Shown here piece by piece: positions 16,393-25,771 of a stretch of DNA of 64,000 nt. Each line of letters opens with the position of its first letter. Position 1 is the stretch's first letter. Location: the NCBI RefSeq assembly GCF_030505615.1, contig NZ_CP129992.1, forward strand, positions 1,240,001-1,304,000, written 5' to 3'. The DNA is from Salinibaculum rarum (lineage in GTDB: Archaea > Halobacteriota > Halobacteria > Halobacteriales > Haloarculaceae). The notes beneath the pieces were generated by a model, which was not told where the DNA came from, made no database searches, and worked only from the letters and a program-made list of their open reading frames with translations. The translations under genes and the position numbers were made by a program.

Positions 16393-19302
16393 ATGACGGA
16401 TGCTGACTCTGCCCTGTCGACGGCAGTGACAGTCACAGTGTTCTATGGCCCGTCGGTCAGTGACCGCCGTGACGAGCTGGCCGCTGGTCTCGATTCTCTC
16501 TCTGATATCTCTGTGGCCGCACTCGAGCCACTCGCTGCGCTCGAGGCGGCCGACGACGACAGTCCGGCGCTGGTCGTCAGCGACAGTCGGCCGGCGACGC
16601 TTCCCGACCGGTCGATTGTCTGGGCGACGACCGACCCCGCGGTCGCGACTGCCGTCGCCGACGACGCTACGGTCGTCAACTGGGGACTCGACGACGACTG
16701 GGCGATGCTGGCCGCACGCCTGACCGCGGCGCTTCCCGACGGGGGCACTGCCAGTCGGACTCACTCGCGACACGCTGCGGCGAGTGCACTCAAGCGGGTC
16801 GGTGACGCGGTGCTGGCACTGGATACGGAGTTTCGGCTCACGTACCTGAACGACGCCGCGGCGGAGTTTCTGGATGTCTCGCCGGCAGACGTCCGTGGCG
16901 ACAGCGTCTGGGAGTACCTTCCCGACCCGGTCGTTGCGGACCTGCGACCCCACGTCGAGCGGTCGCTGTCGGCAGGTGAGCAGGTGACCGTCCCGCTGGA
17001 ACTCGACGACCAGACGACGCTTCTGGAGGTCACCGCGTATCCGGGCCCGGACGGCGTGACCCTGCGCAGTCAGGCCCACGACGACAGTTCGACGCCCTCG
17101 CTGTACGAGTATCTCGTCGAGACAGTCGGCGACGCAGTGTACATCCTCGACAGCGAGGGACGGTTCGTCTTCGTCAACGACGCGCTGTGTGAGATGACCG
17201 GCTACGAACGCGACGAACTGCTCGGCTCCTCGGTTCACATCATCAAGGACGACGAGACGGTCGAGCGGGCCGAAGCCGCTCTCCGGGACCTGCTGAAAGG
17301 GCGCGGCGGCGGTGCGTCGACGCCTGCCGGCATCGACATCGCCAAACTCGACGTCGAACTGGTCCGCAAGGACGGCACGCGCGTTCCCTGTACCGACCGG
17401 ATGACACTCCGCCCGCTGGAGGACGGCGACTTCACCGGGACTGTCGGGACGTTGCGCGACGTCAGCCGGCAGCACCGGCGGATGGACATCCTCAACGGCC
17501 TCGTCGAGCGGTCCCGCGCGATGATGACCGCCTCGGGGACTGAAGCCGTCACCGAGGTGGTCGTCTCGACGGCCGTCGACGTGTTCGGTCTCGACCTCGT
17601 TGCGCTCCGGAAGTACGACCCCGACGTCGACGGTCTCGTGCCGGTCGCCACCTCTGACTCACTCGAAGAGACACTGGGTGACCGCCCCGTCTACGACGTC
17701 GGCGAAGGGCCGGCGGGCACCGCGTTTCAGGAGGGCGAACTCGTGGTCCGGGAAGACCTCTCGGCCAACCCGGACGCGAGTGTCACCGGCGTCGACCACG
17801 GGGTGTATCTCCCGATTGGCGACCGGTACGTCCTGAGCCTCGGCCAGCGCAGTGACGACGGGTTCGACAGTATCACGCTCGGGTTGCTCGAAGTGTTCGG
17901 TGAGACCGCCGCCGCGGCAATCGACCGCGTCGACCGCGAAGAGCACCTCCAGCAGTACGAGGCCATCGTCGAGGCCGCCGAGGACATGCTGTTTACCGTC
18001 GACGACGACGGCCGGTTTACGCTCGTGACGCGACCGTTTGCCGCGATGCTCGGTACCGCCCGCGAGGAACTGGTCGGACGACCGATTGCGGACTTTCTCC
18101 CCGACGAGGCCGCTGCCGAGGCGCTCTCGGCCGAGTCGCGGTACGTCTTGGAGACGGAACTGCACGGTGATGCGGGCACTATCCCCTGCCGGCTCACCCT
18201 TGCGCCCTTCGAGAGTCCCTTCGGGACCGGGCTGGTCGGGACTGTCCGGGACATCTCGCAGCTAAAGTCCGCCCAGCGGGAGGCCTCGCGCCAGCGACAG
18301 CGCTTTGTCGAACTGTTTGAGACGCTGTCGGACCCCGTCGCCGACGTGAGCTACCGTGACGGTGTCGCGAGACTGGAGAACATCAACGCCGCCTTTGCCG
18401 ACCTGTGCGAGCGCGACGCCGAGACGCTCCAGCGCGGGACCTTCGCCGCGGCACGCGATGCCATGCCCGACGAACTCGCGGCCGCGCTGGACCCCGTCGA
18501 GTCGCCGCCTCCCTCGCTCGATACCACGGTACGGACACAGACGCCAGCGGGTGAACGGCAGTACCTGGTCCGGACCGCGCCCTACGAGAGCGGGGGGACC
18601 GACCGTGCTTTCGTCCTCCTGACTGACGTGACGGAACTCAGCCGCCGCGGGACGCAACTAAAGGTCCTTCACCGACTCCTGCGGCACAACCTCCGCAACG
18701 AGACGGCACTCATCAAAGGCCACGCGGAGCAACTTCGGCGGCTGTCCCTCCCGGCGGAGGCCGACAGCCACATCGAGAAGATTCTCGACGCCAGTGACGA
18801 ACTCGTCAGTGCGTCCGAGACCTCACAGACCGTTCAGCAGGTTCTCGGATTCGACGCCGACGACATCGACCCTGTCCCGGCCACCCAGGCGCTCGAGCAG
18901 CTCCAGGCCGACATCACCGGGTCGCTGACTGCACCCGACACCGACGTGACCGTGACTGCCGATACCGACCGTCCCGTCCCGTTCAGTCAGTACCTGCTCA
19001 TTGCGCTCCGGGAACTCGTCGCAAACGCAATCGAACACGACCCCGCCTCGGAGGTCGTCGTCCGGGCGACTGCCGACCAGGCCGGGATTCACATTCAGGT
19101 CAGCGACGACGGCGAGGGGCTGCCGGAGCAACAGTGGGACCTGCTGACCGGCGACCGTGAGATTACGCAACTCCAGCACGGCGACGGACTGGGGCTGTGG
19201 CTGGTCAAGTGGGTGACGAACCGCCACGGCGGCCAGCTCCGACTGCCCGAGGCCGGAGCGGACGGCACGACGATTGCGCTCGTCTTTCCGACCCCGCGGT
19301 AA
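16393..19302 (+). CDS. Multi-PAS/GAF sensor histidine kinase
   Basis: A large soluble sensor kinase of 969 residues with no clear membrane segment. Residues about 1-120 look like a receiver-type domain without an obvious phospho-acceptor Asp. PAS domains follow at about 125-230 and 235-360 (YILDSEGRFVFVNDALCEMTGYERDELLG). A GAF domain spans about 380-510, and further PAS-like domains lie at about 520-620 and 640-730. The phospho-His is in LHRLLRHNLRNETALIKGH. ATPase boxes are ELVANAIEHDP, VSDDGEGLP and GDGLGLWLVKW. A GTG at 16372 in frame is an alternative start. No response regulator is adjacent. Confidence 0.88.
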   Translation: MTDADSALSTAVTVTVFYGPSVSDRRDELAAGLDSLSDISVAALEPLAALEAADDDSPALVVSDSRPATLPDRSIVWATTDPAVATAVADDATVVNWGLDDDWAMLAARLTAALPDGGTASRTHSRHAAASALKRVGDAVLALDTEFRLTYLNDAAAEFLDVSPADVRGDSVWEYLPDPVVADLRPHVERSLSAGEQVTVPLELDDQTTLLEVTAYPGPDGVTLRSQAHDDSSTPSLYEYLVETVGDAVYILDSEGRFVFVNDALCEMTGYERDELLGSSVHIIKDDETVERAEAALRDLLKGRGGGASTPAGIDIAKLDVELVRKDGTRVPCTDRMTLRPLEDGDFTGTVGTLRDVSRQHRRMDILNGLVERSRAMMTASGTEAVTEVVVSTAVDVFGLDLVALRKYDPDVDGLVPVATSDSLEETLGDRPVYDVGEGPAGTAFQEGELVVREDLSANPDASVTGVDHGVYLPIGDRYVLSLGQRSDDGFDSITLGLLEVFGETAAAAIDRVDREEHLQQYEAIVEAAEDMLFTVDDDGRFTLVTRPFAAMLGTAREELVGRPIADFLPDEAAAEALSAESRYVLETELHGDAGTIPCRLTLAPFESPFGTGLVGTVRDISQLKSAQREASRQRQRFVELFETLSDPVADVSYRDGVARLENINAAFADLCERDAETLQRGTFAAARDAMPDELAAALDPVESPPPSLDTTVRTQTPAGERQYLVRTAPYESGGTDRAFVLLTDVTELSRRGTQLKVLHRLLRHNLRNETALIKGHAEQLRRLSLPAEADSHIEKILDASDELVSASETSQTVQQVLGFDADDIDPVPATQALEQLQADITGSLTAPDTDVTVTADTDRPVPFSQYLLIALRELVANAIEHDPASEVVVRATADQAGIHIQVSDDGEGLPEQQWDLLTGDREITQLQHGDGLGLWLVKWVTNRHGGQLRLPEAGADGTTIALVFPTPR

Positions 19303-19317
19303 GTCACTGCGGCGGGT

Positions 19318-21213
19318 TCAGTCGTCGGCGTCGGTCTGTGCCCGGCGGCGGGCCGCACGTTCGACAAACTCCGGCGGCAGGTCGTCGATTTCGCCCGCCT
19401 GGACCGCCCAGAGATTCGCGTAGAGGCCGTCCTCGTCGAGCAGGTCCTCGTGGGTGCCACGTTCGACGACCCGGCCGTCGTCGAGGACAATAATCCGGTC
19501 TGCATCTTTGATAGTCGAGAGCCGGTGGGCGATGACCAGCGTCGTCCGGTCTTCTGTCAGGCGGTCCAGCGAGCGCTGGATGAGCATCTCCGTCTCCGTG
19601 TCCACGTCCGAGGTCGCCTCGTCGAGGACGAGAATCTCCGGGTCTTTGAGGATGGCACGGGCGATGGCGACACGCTGGCGTTGCCCGCCGGAGAGTTTGA
19701 CGCCGCGTTCGCCGACCATCGTGTCGTAGCCGTCGGGCAGGTTCCGGACGAACTCGTCGGCCTCGGCGGCCTTCGCGGCCGCGCGGATGTCCTCGTCGGT
19801 GGCACCGGGGCTGCCATAGGCGATGTTGTCCCGGACTGTGCCATAGAAGAGGAACGTCTCCTGGCTGACATAGCCCATCTGCCGCCGGAGGCTGGGCACG
19901 GTCACCTCCCGCACGTCGGTGCCGTCGACCCGCACTGCGCCCCCGTCGACGTCGTAGAGGCGAAGGAGGAGTTTGACAGCGGTCGATTTGCCAGCGCCGG
20001 TCGGCCCGACGAGTGCGACGGTGTCGCCGCCGTCGACCTCGAAGGCCACGTCTTCGACGATGGGGTCGTCGTCGTAGCCGAAGGTCACGTCGTCGTACTC
20101 GACGTCACCGTCGGTGACAGTCAGCGGCTGTGCGCCGTCGCGCTGGCCGATGCGGTCGGGCGTGTCCATCAGCCCGAAGACGCGCTCGGCGGAGGCGTAG
20201 GCGCGCTGGTACATGTTGATAATCTGTCCGAATTGCGCCATCGGCCAGATGAACCGCTGGGTGTAGAGGATGAAGGCGACGAACTGCCCCTCGGTGACGC
20301 GGCCCTCGAACACCCAGAAGCCGCCGACGACGAACGTGATGACGAAGCCAAGGCCCGCGACGAGACGGAGTCCCGGGAAAAAGGTGATGCGGGTGCGGAT
20401 GGCGTCCCAGTTGGCGTCGTAGTAGTCTTCGGAGACGTCTTCGACGCGTTCGGACTCGTAGGATTCGGTGTTGCTGGTCTTGATGACCTGGATGCCACCG
20501 AGGTTGTTCTCCAGCCGGGAGTTCAGCGACCCGACAGAGGAGCGGACCTCGGCGTACTTGGGCTGGATAATCTCGATGAACTTCTTCGTGAAGACTGCGA
20601 TGATAGGCACCGGCAGGAGCGCGACCAGGGCGAGTTGCCAGTTTAGCGAAAAGAGGATGACCGCGATACCGAGCACCATGATGACCAGCCGGGAGACGGA
20701 GTTCATGCCGTCGTTCAGGAACTTCTCCAGTCGGTTGACGTCGTTCGAGAGGACGGACATCAGTTCGCCGGTCTGCTTGTCGGCGAAATAATCCATGTTG
20801 AGCCGCTGCATCTTGTCGTAGGTGTCCGTCCGAATCTCGTGTTGGACGCCCTGCGCAAAGCGGTTCCACCCCCAGTTTCGGGTGTAGTGAAACACCGCCG
20901 CGAGCAGGAACGAGGCGGCGATGATGCCGCCGGTGAGCCACAGTTGGCCGGTGTCAGTCGCGGGCAGCCACGAGGAGGGGACGAGCCACAGCGAGAAGGC
21001 CGCCTCGCCCTGGAAGACGGCGTCGATGGCGACGGCGAGCAAGAGCGGGGGGAGGAGGTCGAGGACGCGTGCGAAGATACTGCTCAGGAGGCCGACGACG
21101 AAGTAGAACCGGCGGCCGTCACTGTACTCGGTGAAGAGCCGGTACATCGGCCGGTCGACAGCCTCGCGCTCGTCCTCGAACGCGTCGGAATCGGGACCTG
21201 CGTCGATATTCAC
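19318..21213 (-). CDS. ABC-type exporter, fused membrane and ATPase domains
   Basis: A half-transporter of 631 residues of the MsbA/multidrug type. The membrane domain (residues about 35-335) has six hydrophobic segments. The nucleotide-binding domain (about 360-600) has Walker A GPTGAGKST, Q-loop YVSQETFLF, signature LSGGQRQRVAIARAIL, Walker B ILVLDEATSDVD and the switch histidine IAHRLST. It should act as a homodimer at the membrane. The exported substrate is unknown. It is transcribed alone, with a DUF192 gene next on the same strand. Confidence 0.92.
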   Translation of the reverse strand: MNIDAGPDSDAFEDEREAVDRPMYRLFTEYSDGRRFYFVVGLLSSIFARVLDLLPPLLLAVAIDAVFQGEAAFSLWLVPSSWLPATDTGQLWLTGGIIAASFLLAAVFHYTRNWGWNRFAQGVQHEIRTDTYDKMQRLNMDYFADKQTGELMSVLSNDVNRLEKFLNDGMNSVSRLVIMVLGIAVILFSLNWQLALVALLPVPIIAVFTKKFIEIIQPKYAEVRSSVGSLNSRLENNLGGIQVIKTSNTESYESERVEDVSEDYYDANWDAIRTRITFFPGLRLVAGLGFVITFVVGGFWVFEGRVTEGQFVAFILYTQRFIWPMAQFGQIINMYQRAYASAERVFGLMDTPDRIGQRDGAQPLTVTDGDVEYDDVTFGYDDDPIVEDVAFEVDGGDTVALVGPTGAGKSTAVKLLLRLYDVDGGAVRVDGTDVREVTVPSLRRQMGYVSQETFLFYGTVRDNIAYGSPGATDEDIRAAAKAAEADEFVRNLPDGYDTMVGERGVKLSGGQRQRVAIARAILKDPEILVLDEATSDVDTETEMLIQRSLDRLTEDRTTLVIAHRLSTIKDADRIIVLDDGRVVERGTHEDLLDEDGLYANLWAVQAGEIDDLPPEFVERAARRRAQTDADD

Positions 21214-21252
21214 GGTCGAATCAAGGGACGCATCTGCAAAAGTTCGTCGGGG

Positions 21253-21735
21253 TCAGGCCACGCTGTCGGGAATCACGACGCGGTCGCCGGTGGTGACGCC
21301 GTTCCGGTTGGCCCAGCCGCGATTCACTTCGAGGACGTACTTCCCGCGGGCCTCGTAGGGGGCGTTCTCGCTGTCGACGCTCGCGTGGAAGATTTCGACG
21401 ACGGTGCCGTCGGCATCGACGAAGATGATGTCGAGCGGGAACGACATGCCCCGCATGACGTAGCTGTGCTGTCCCTCCTCGTCGTGGACGAACAGCATGC
21501 CGTCGTCGGGAGCGAGCGAGTCGGTCTCGCTGAGGCCGGTGTAGCGTTTCGCGCCGGTGTCGGCGATGCGAACCGCGACCGTTCCGAGTTCGGTCCCGTT
21601 CTCGTCGGTGACGGTGACCGTCGTCTCGTTGTACGGGCCGGGGTCACCGACGAGGAGACCGGGGAAGAGGACGACGACACCGGCGAGCGCGACGAGCGCG
21701 ACCGCGAGCGCGGCGACAGCCCGGCGGGTGTTCAT
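21253..21735 (-). CDS. DUF192 family protein
   Basis: A 160-residue protein with an N-terminal hydrophobic segment (residues about 6-30; signal or anchor) and a DUF192 domain (about 40-155) seen as TGAKRYTGLSETDSLAPDDGMLF, YVMRGMSFPLDIIFVDADGTVVE and ARGKYVLEVNRGWANRNGV. The family is small, extracytoplasmic in most species, and of unknown function. It is read upstream of the ABC exporter on the same strand with about 40 nt between. Confidence 0.88.
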   Translation of the reverse strand: MNTRRAVAALAVALVALAGVVVLFPGLLVGDPGPYNETTVTVTDENGTELGTVAVRIADTGAKRYTGLSETDSLAPDDGMLFVHDEEGQHSYVMRGMSFPLDIIFVDADGTVVEIFHASVDSENAPYEARGKYVLEVNRGWANRNGVTTGDRVVIPDSVA

Positions 21736-21819
21736 GCAGGTGTGTACGTGTTAGTGGGGGTAAGGGTTCCGTCCGAGAGAGAAAGCGTTATTCCGACGGG
21801 TAGGCATCTTTCGAGTGAA

Positions 21820-21893
21820 GGGTTCGTGGTCTAGTTGGTTATGACGCGGCCTTTACAAGGCCGAGGCCGGCGGTTCGAAACCGCCCGAACCCA
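21820..21893 (+). tRNA. tRNA-Val (anticodon UAC)
   Basis: A 74-nt cloverleaf. The acceptor arms GGGTTCG and CGAACCC pair fully, with discriminator A. The anticodon stem CGGCC/GGCCG closes the loop TTTACAA, giving anticodon TAC (Val). The T arm is GGCGG-TTCGAAA-CCGCC. No intron is present and CCA is not encoded. It is followed at once by three extra copies of its 3' end. Confidence 0.96.
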
Positions 21894-22033
21894 CTTCTGA
21901 CGCCGACTGCGACGAACGAATGTGAGGAGCCAGCGGCGTCTGTGTGGGCAAGCGGGTTCGAAGCAGGGAACGGGAGGCGAGCGAACAGCGTGAGCGAGCG
22001 GGAGTGACCGAGGTTCGAAACCGCCCGAACCCA
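21894..22033 (+). repeat. tRNA-Val-associated 140-bp repeat, copy 1
   Basis: This 140-bp unit starts right after the tRNA and ends with an exact 22-nt copy (22012-22033) of the tRNA-Val T-arm 3' part and acceptor strand. It differs by one base from the unit at 22136-22275. Inside it, 21954-21960 repeats the acceptor 5' strand GGGTTCG, so 21954-22033 (80 nt) could close into a tRNA-like acceptor stem. A 7-bp stem GACGCCG/CGGCGTC occupies the first 50 nt. Confidence 0.85.
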
Positions 22034-22135
22034 TGCATTCTGCGAGGAACGGACGTGACGAGCGAATGGGTCGTGGTTTCGCGCCCAGAGGACGAGTGAA
22101 GCGAAGTCCTCGTGGTTCGAAACCGCCCGAACCCA
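22034..22135 (+). repeat. tRNA-Val-associated 102-bp repeat
   Basis: This 102-bp unit ends with the same 22-nt tRNA-Val 3' sequence (22114-22135). From 22068 it begins GGGTCGTGGT, close to the tRNA start GGGTTCGTGGT, so 22068-22135 resembles a degenerate tRNA-Val of 68 nt. It contains the stem GAGGAC/GTCCTC near 22090-22112. The rest does not match the 140-bp units. Confidence 0.75.
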
Positions 22136-22275
22136 CTTCTGACGCCGACTGCGACGAACGAATGTGAGGAGCCAGCGGCGTCTGTGCGGGCAAGCGGGTT
22201 CGAAGCAGGGAACGGGAGGCGAGCGAACAGCGTGAGCGAGCGGGAGTGACCGAGGTTCGAAACCGCCCGAACCCA
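22136..22275 (+). repeat. tRNA-Val-associated 140-bp repeat, copy 2
   Basis: This is identical to 21894-22033 except for one base (tgtgcggg for tgtgtggg near 22186). It ends in the 22-nt tRNA-Val 3' copy at 22254-22275, and again holds GGGTTCG (22196-22202) 80 nt before its end. The near-identity shows recent duplication or conversion. Confidence 0.85.
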
Positions 22276-22320
22276 CTCACGGAATGGGCGCAGAGTCGGC
22301 GCACGATGGCGACGCGGTCG

Positions 22321-23217
22321 TCACCGGCCGGTCGCCGTCACCGCGATGCCGGTGAGCACGATGCCCCCACCGACCACGGTAAACGCAGTCGGCGTCTCGG
22401 ACAGCAAGAGCAGTGCGAGGACAGAGGCGCCCACGGATTCAGCGAGCAGCGAGACAGAGACGACGCTGGACTGCAGATGCGCGAGCGCCCAGTTGACAAG
22501 TGTATGGCCGAGCAGGCCGGGACCGACCGCGAGCCCGGCAAAGAGGAGCCACTCGCGGGGCGGGTAGCCGGTCAGGGGAGACCCCTGTGCGAGCACGATG
22601 CCGAGCAACACGACTGTACAGACGCTGTAGACGATAACGACGTAGGGGACCAGGGAGACGCGCTGGCGGAGCGACCGGCCCGCGAGCACGTAGCCAGCGG
22701 CCATCACCGCACCCAGTACAGCGAGTGCGTTGCCCAAAAGGGGGTTCCGTCCGACGAGCACGCCGGTGAGCAGGTCACCAAGCGCCATCGTCGCCATCCC
22801 GGCAATCGCAATCACGATGCCACCGGCGATACGGATGCCCGGTCGCTCATCGAGCAGGAGCCAGGCGCCAAGCGCGACGAACAGCGGCTGTGACTGGACC
22901 AGCGTGACGCTCGCTGCGACGCTTGTCCACGCGAGACTCTCGAACCACGCGGCGAAATGCACCGCGAGCGCGACGCCTGCGAGGCTCGCAAACAGCAGGT
23001 CGCGACGGCCGATGCGGGCAAACTCCGTTCGATAGCGCCAGAGAGCGAGTGGGACAAGCGGGAGTGTGGTAAACAGAACACGGTAGAAGGCGGCGACGGT
23101 CGATGGGGCGTCGCTGAGGCGGACGAGAATGGCCCCGGTGCTGACGGCGGCGATGGCGACGGCGAGTCCGACGCCGGGGGGCAACTCGTCATCGAGGGCA
23201 GCGAGTATCCCAATCAT
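22321..23217 (-). CDS. EamA/DMT-family transporter
   Basis: A membrane protein of 298 residues with ten hydrophobic helices in two EamA repeats (drug/metabolite transporter superfamily). Typical blocks are AFYRVLFTTLPLVPLALWRYR in the first repeat and GHTLVNWALAHLQSSVVSVSLLAESVGASVLALLLLSE in the second. Substrates of such carriers (amino acids, nucleotides, drugs) cannot be predicted from sequence. It is followed on the same strand by the tRNA-Val repeat array and preceded by a second EamA gene. Confidence 0.88.
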   Translation of the reverse strand: MIGILAALDDELPPGVGLAVAIAAVSTGAILVRLSDAPSTVAAFYRVLFTTLPLVPLALWRYRTEFARIGRRDLLFASLAGVALAVHFAAWFESLAWTSVAASVTLVQSQPLFVALGAWLLLDERPGIRIAGGIVIAIAGMATMALGDLLTGVLVGRNPLLGNALAVLGAVMAAGYVLAGRSLRQRVSLVPYVVIVYSVCTVVLLGIVLAQGSPLTGYPPREWLLFAGLAVGPGLLGHTLVNWALAHLQSSVVSVSLLAESVGASVLALLLLSETPTAFTVVGGGIVLTGIAVTATGR

Positions 23218-23242
23218 CCGGTCCGTCCTTCAATCTGGTTCA

Positions 23243-24202
23243 CTATCGTAGTTCACCCTCGTCGCGGCGGTGGTGTCTCTTCTGGTTCGTCTCGTCGGCG
23301 CGTTCGTGACCGACGACCCAGACGCCGACGCCGATGGTGAGGCTCCCGGCGACGAACCACGCGCCGACCTGTTCGCCGAGCAACGCCGCTGCGAGTGCCG
23401 TCCCGACGACAGGCTGGATGAAATAGAAGACGGCGACGGTCCCGGCGGAGACGAACTCGAGGCCCTTGTACCAGAGATACCACGCCGCGGCCGTCGACCC
23501 GAACCCGAGATACGCGATGGCGAGCAGCGACGGCGGCCCGAGCGGGATACTCGCGACGCCGCGACCCAGATACTGAAGCTCCGCGACCGCCAGCACGCCG
23601 AGCATCGGCGTCGCGGCGAGAGACGAGTAGGTGGCTGCGGTGAGCGCCGAGTACCGCCGGACGACCGACACGCCCCAGACGGTGTAGCCGGCCCACGCGA
23701 AACTCGCTACGACCAGCAAGAAGACGCCGGCGGCGTTGCCGGCCGCGATGGCCCCGAGGTCGTACTGTCCGGCGAGTACGACTGCGGTGCCGATGGCCGC
23801 GAGCGTGATGCCTGCTGCCTTCGCGCGTGTCACGCGCTCGCCGCGGACGGAAGCACCGAGGAGGACGACGAAGATCGGCGTCAGGACCGTCAACAGCGAC
23901 CCCTGACTCGCGTTGGTGAGTTCGGTGCCCAGAAACTGCGTCACGATGGTGACGGTCACCCAGCCACCCAGGCCGAGGAGGGCGGGCCAGTCATCGCGGC
24001 TCGGCCGTGTCGCCCCAGCACCGCCGACGAGGCGAAGCCAGAGCCACAGTGCGCCTGCACCGAGCCCGACCCGGAAGAACCCGAGTGTGATAGGCGGCAC
24101 GAGCGCGAAACTCCACTTGCTGACGACGAACATCCCGCCCCAGAGGGAAGCGGCCGCGAGCGGCCCGAGGGCGAACGCGTACTCCCGTCTCACAGGTGGC
24201 AC
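23243..24202 (-). CDS. EamA/DMT-family transporter
   Basis: A second ten-helix EamA carrier (319 aa), only distantly similar to its neighbour. It starts GPLAAASLWGGMFVVSKWSFALVPPITLGFFRVGLGAGAL, and its second repeat ends LEFVSAGTVAVFYFIQPVVGTALAAALLGEQVGAWFVAGSLTIGVGVWV. The tail is charged. Same-strand gaps of 10-25 nt on both sides suggest co-transcription with the upstream liv operon (24213-29109), so it could export a metabolite of what that system imports (inference). Confidence 0.88.
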   Translation of the reverse strand: MPPVRREYAFALGPLAAASLWGGMFVVSKWSFALVPPITLGFFRVGLGAGALWLWLRLVGGAGATRPSRDDWPALLGLGGWVTVTIVTQFLGTELTNASQGSLLTVLTPIFVVLLGASVRGERVTRAKAAGITLAAIGTAVVLAGQYDLGAIAAGNAAGVFLLVVASFAWAGYTVWGVSVVRRYSALTAATYSSLAATPMLGVLAVAELQYLGRGVASIPLGPPSLLAIAYLGFGSTAAAWYLWYKGLEFVSAGTVAVFYFIQPVVGTALAAALLGEQVGAWFVAGSLTIGVGVWVVGHERADETNQKRHHRRDEGELR

Positions 24203-24212
24203 TGAGTGACGT

Positions 24213-24968
24213 TCATCCGCCGAGGTAGAGTTTCGATACCTCGTCGTTGTCGAGCAGCGAGTCGGCCTCGCCGCCGAACCGGACGGTCCCCTGGTCGAGG
24301 ACGTAGCCGCGGTCGGAGATACCCAGTCCTTCGGTGGCGTTCTGTTCGACCATCAGGATAGCCGTATCGAGGTCGTTGACTGCCTCGACGTGGCCGAAGA
24401 CGTCCTGTGCGGTATTGGGTGCCAGCCCCGCCGACGGCTCGTCGATGAGCAACACGTCGGGCTCCATCACGAGCGCGCGAGCGAAGGCGAGCACCTGCCG
24501 CTGGCCGCCCGAGAGGGTGCTGGCCTTCGCGGCCCGTTTCTCGTCGAGCAGGGGGAACCGCTCGTAGAGGTCGTCCAGGACGGATTCGAGGCCGCTCTTA
24601 CGGGTTGCCCCACCCATACGAAGGTTCTCTTCGATGCTGAGTGAGCCAAAGACGTTGTTGGTCTGGGGAACGTAGCCGATACCCTCCCGGACAATGTCCT
24701 CGGGTGCCATCCCGCCGATGTTTTTCCCGTGGTAGGTGACGGTTCCCTCCCACGGTGTTAGCATGCCAAACACCGTCTTGAGCACGGTCGATTTCCCCGC
24801 GCCATTCGGTCCGATGAGACAGACGATTTCCTCGGCGTCGAGGTGGAGCGAACAGTCGTCGAGCACCTGCACCTCGCCGTAGCCGCTGTCGACGCCGTTC
24901 AGTTCGACGACGTGGTCGGCCGCCTCGGAATCCGGGTCCGTCTGCGCAGTAGTGTTGTTTGCTGTCAT
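24213..24968 (-). CDS. ABC importer ATP-binding protein (LivF type), system 2
   Basis: ATPase subunit of the second HAAT importer. Motifs are Walker A GPNGAGKSTVL, signature LSGGQRQVLAFARAL, Walker B VLLIDEPSAGLAP and switch MVEQN. The C terminus LLDNDEVSKLYLGG is LivF-like. It is the last transport gene of the operon livK-livH-livM-livG-livF read leftward. Confidence 0.92.
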   Translation of the reverse strand: MTANNTTAQTDPDSEAADHVVELNGVDSGYGEVQVLDDCSLHLDAEEIVCLIGPNGAGKSTVLKTVFGMLTPWEGTVTYHGKNIGGMAPEDIVREGIGYVPQTNNVFGSLSIEENLRMGGATRKSGLESVLDDLYERFPLLDEKRAAKASTLSGGQRQVLAFARALVMEPDVLLIDEPSAGLAPNTAQDVFGHVEAVNDLDTAILMVEQNATEGLGISDRGYVLDQGTVRFGGEADSLLDNDEVSKLYLGG

Positions 24969-24970
24969 GA

Positions 24971-25771
24971 TTATCCGAGGTACGCATCGATAACGCGGTC
25001 GTCACTCTGGACTTCGTCCGGGCGACCCTCCATCAAGACGTGTCCCTGGTCGAGGACGATGACCGGGTCGGCCAGACTCATCACGAACTCCATGTCGTGT
25101 TCGATGAGCAGGAAGGTCGTCCCCTGCTCGTTGAGTCGCCGAATCTGTTCGGCTAACTTCTTCCTGAGGGTGGGATTCACCCCGGCGGCTGGCTCGTCGA
25201 GCAGGAGTATCTCCGGGTCGGACAGCATCGCTCGGGCCAGTTCGACCAGTTTCATCTGACCGCCCGATATCTTGGTCGCGGGCTGGGTGGCCAAGTGGTC
25301 GATTTCGAACTCCTCGAGGATGCGGTTGACGTCCTCCAAGTTTTTCGACTCTGCCTCACCGACCGACCCCGGCGAGGTAAACAGCTTCAGGAACGATTCG
25401 CCGGGCTGGTTGCGCGGTCCGACGAGCATCGCTTCCCTGACTGTCATCCCCTCCGCTTTACGCGGTGTCTGGAAGGTCCGAATCAGGCCGTGGTCGGCTA
25501 TCTCGTAGGGTTCCAGTCCGGTGACATCGGTTCCGTTGACCTCGACACGGCCCTCGTCGGGCTCGTAGAACCCCGAGATGAGGTTGAACAGCGTCGACTT
25601 CCCCGCCCCATTCGGACCGATGAGGCCGGTGATAGTGCCACGTTCGACCTCGAAGGTCGCGTTGTCGGTCGCGACGAGGGCGCCGAATTTCTTCACCAGG
25701 TCGTCGACGCGCAACACGACGTCGTCTTTGGACATCGTTGCCGTCTGCGTTTCGGTAGTTTGCTCGCTCAT
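24971..25771 (-). CDS. ABC importer ATP-binding protein (LivG type), system 2
   Basis: The partner ATPase (266 aa). Motifs are Walker A GPNGAGKSTLFNLISG, signature ISGGQMKLVELARAML, Walker B ILLLDEPAAGVNP and switch IEHDMEFV. The tail SDDRVIDAYLG is typical of LivG. The start overlaps the end of livM by 4 nt (ATGA) and the stop is 2 nt before livF, so the block is tightly coupled. Confidence 0.92.
   Translation of the reverse strand: MSEQTTETQTATMSKDDVVLRVDDLVKKFGALVATDNATFEVERGTITGLIGPNGAGKSTLFNLISGFYEPDEGRVEVNGTDVTGLEPYEIADHGLIRTFQTPRKAEGMTVREAMLVGPRNQPGESFLKLFTSPGSVGEAESKNLEDVNRILEEFEIDHLATQPATKISGGQMKLVELARAMLSDPEILLLDEPAAGVNPTLRKKLAEQIRRLNEQGTTFLLIEHDMEFVMSLADPVIVLDQGHVLMEGRPDEVQSDDRVIDAYLG

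Noticed and set aside
20839..21834. 331-codon plus-strand frame over the ABC exporter and DUF192 genes
   Set aside because: Both genes beneath it are strongly supported on the other strand.
21831..22304. Minus-strand frames across the tRNA-Val repeats (translations with repeated RAVSN and FGRFRT)
   Set aside because: They arise because the repeated tRNA 3' ends stay open in reverse. No coding evidence.
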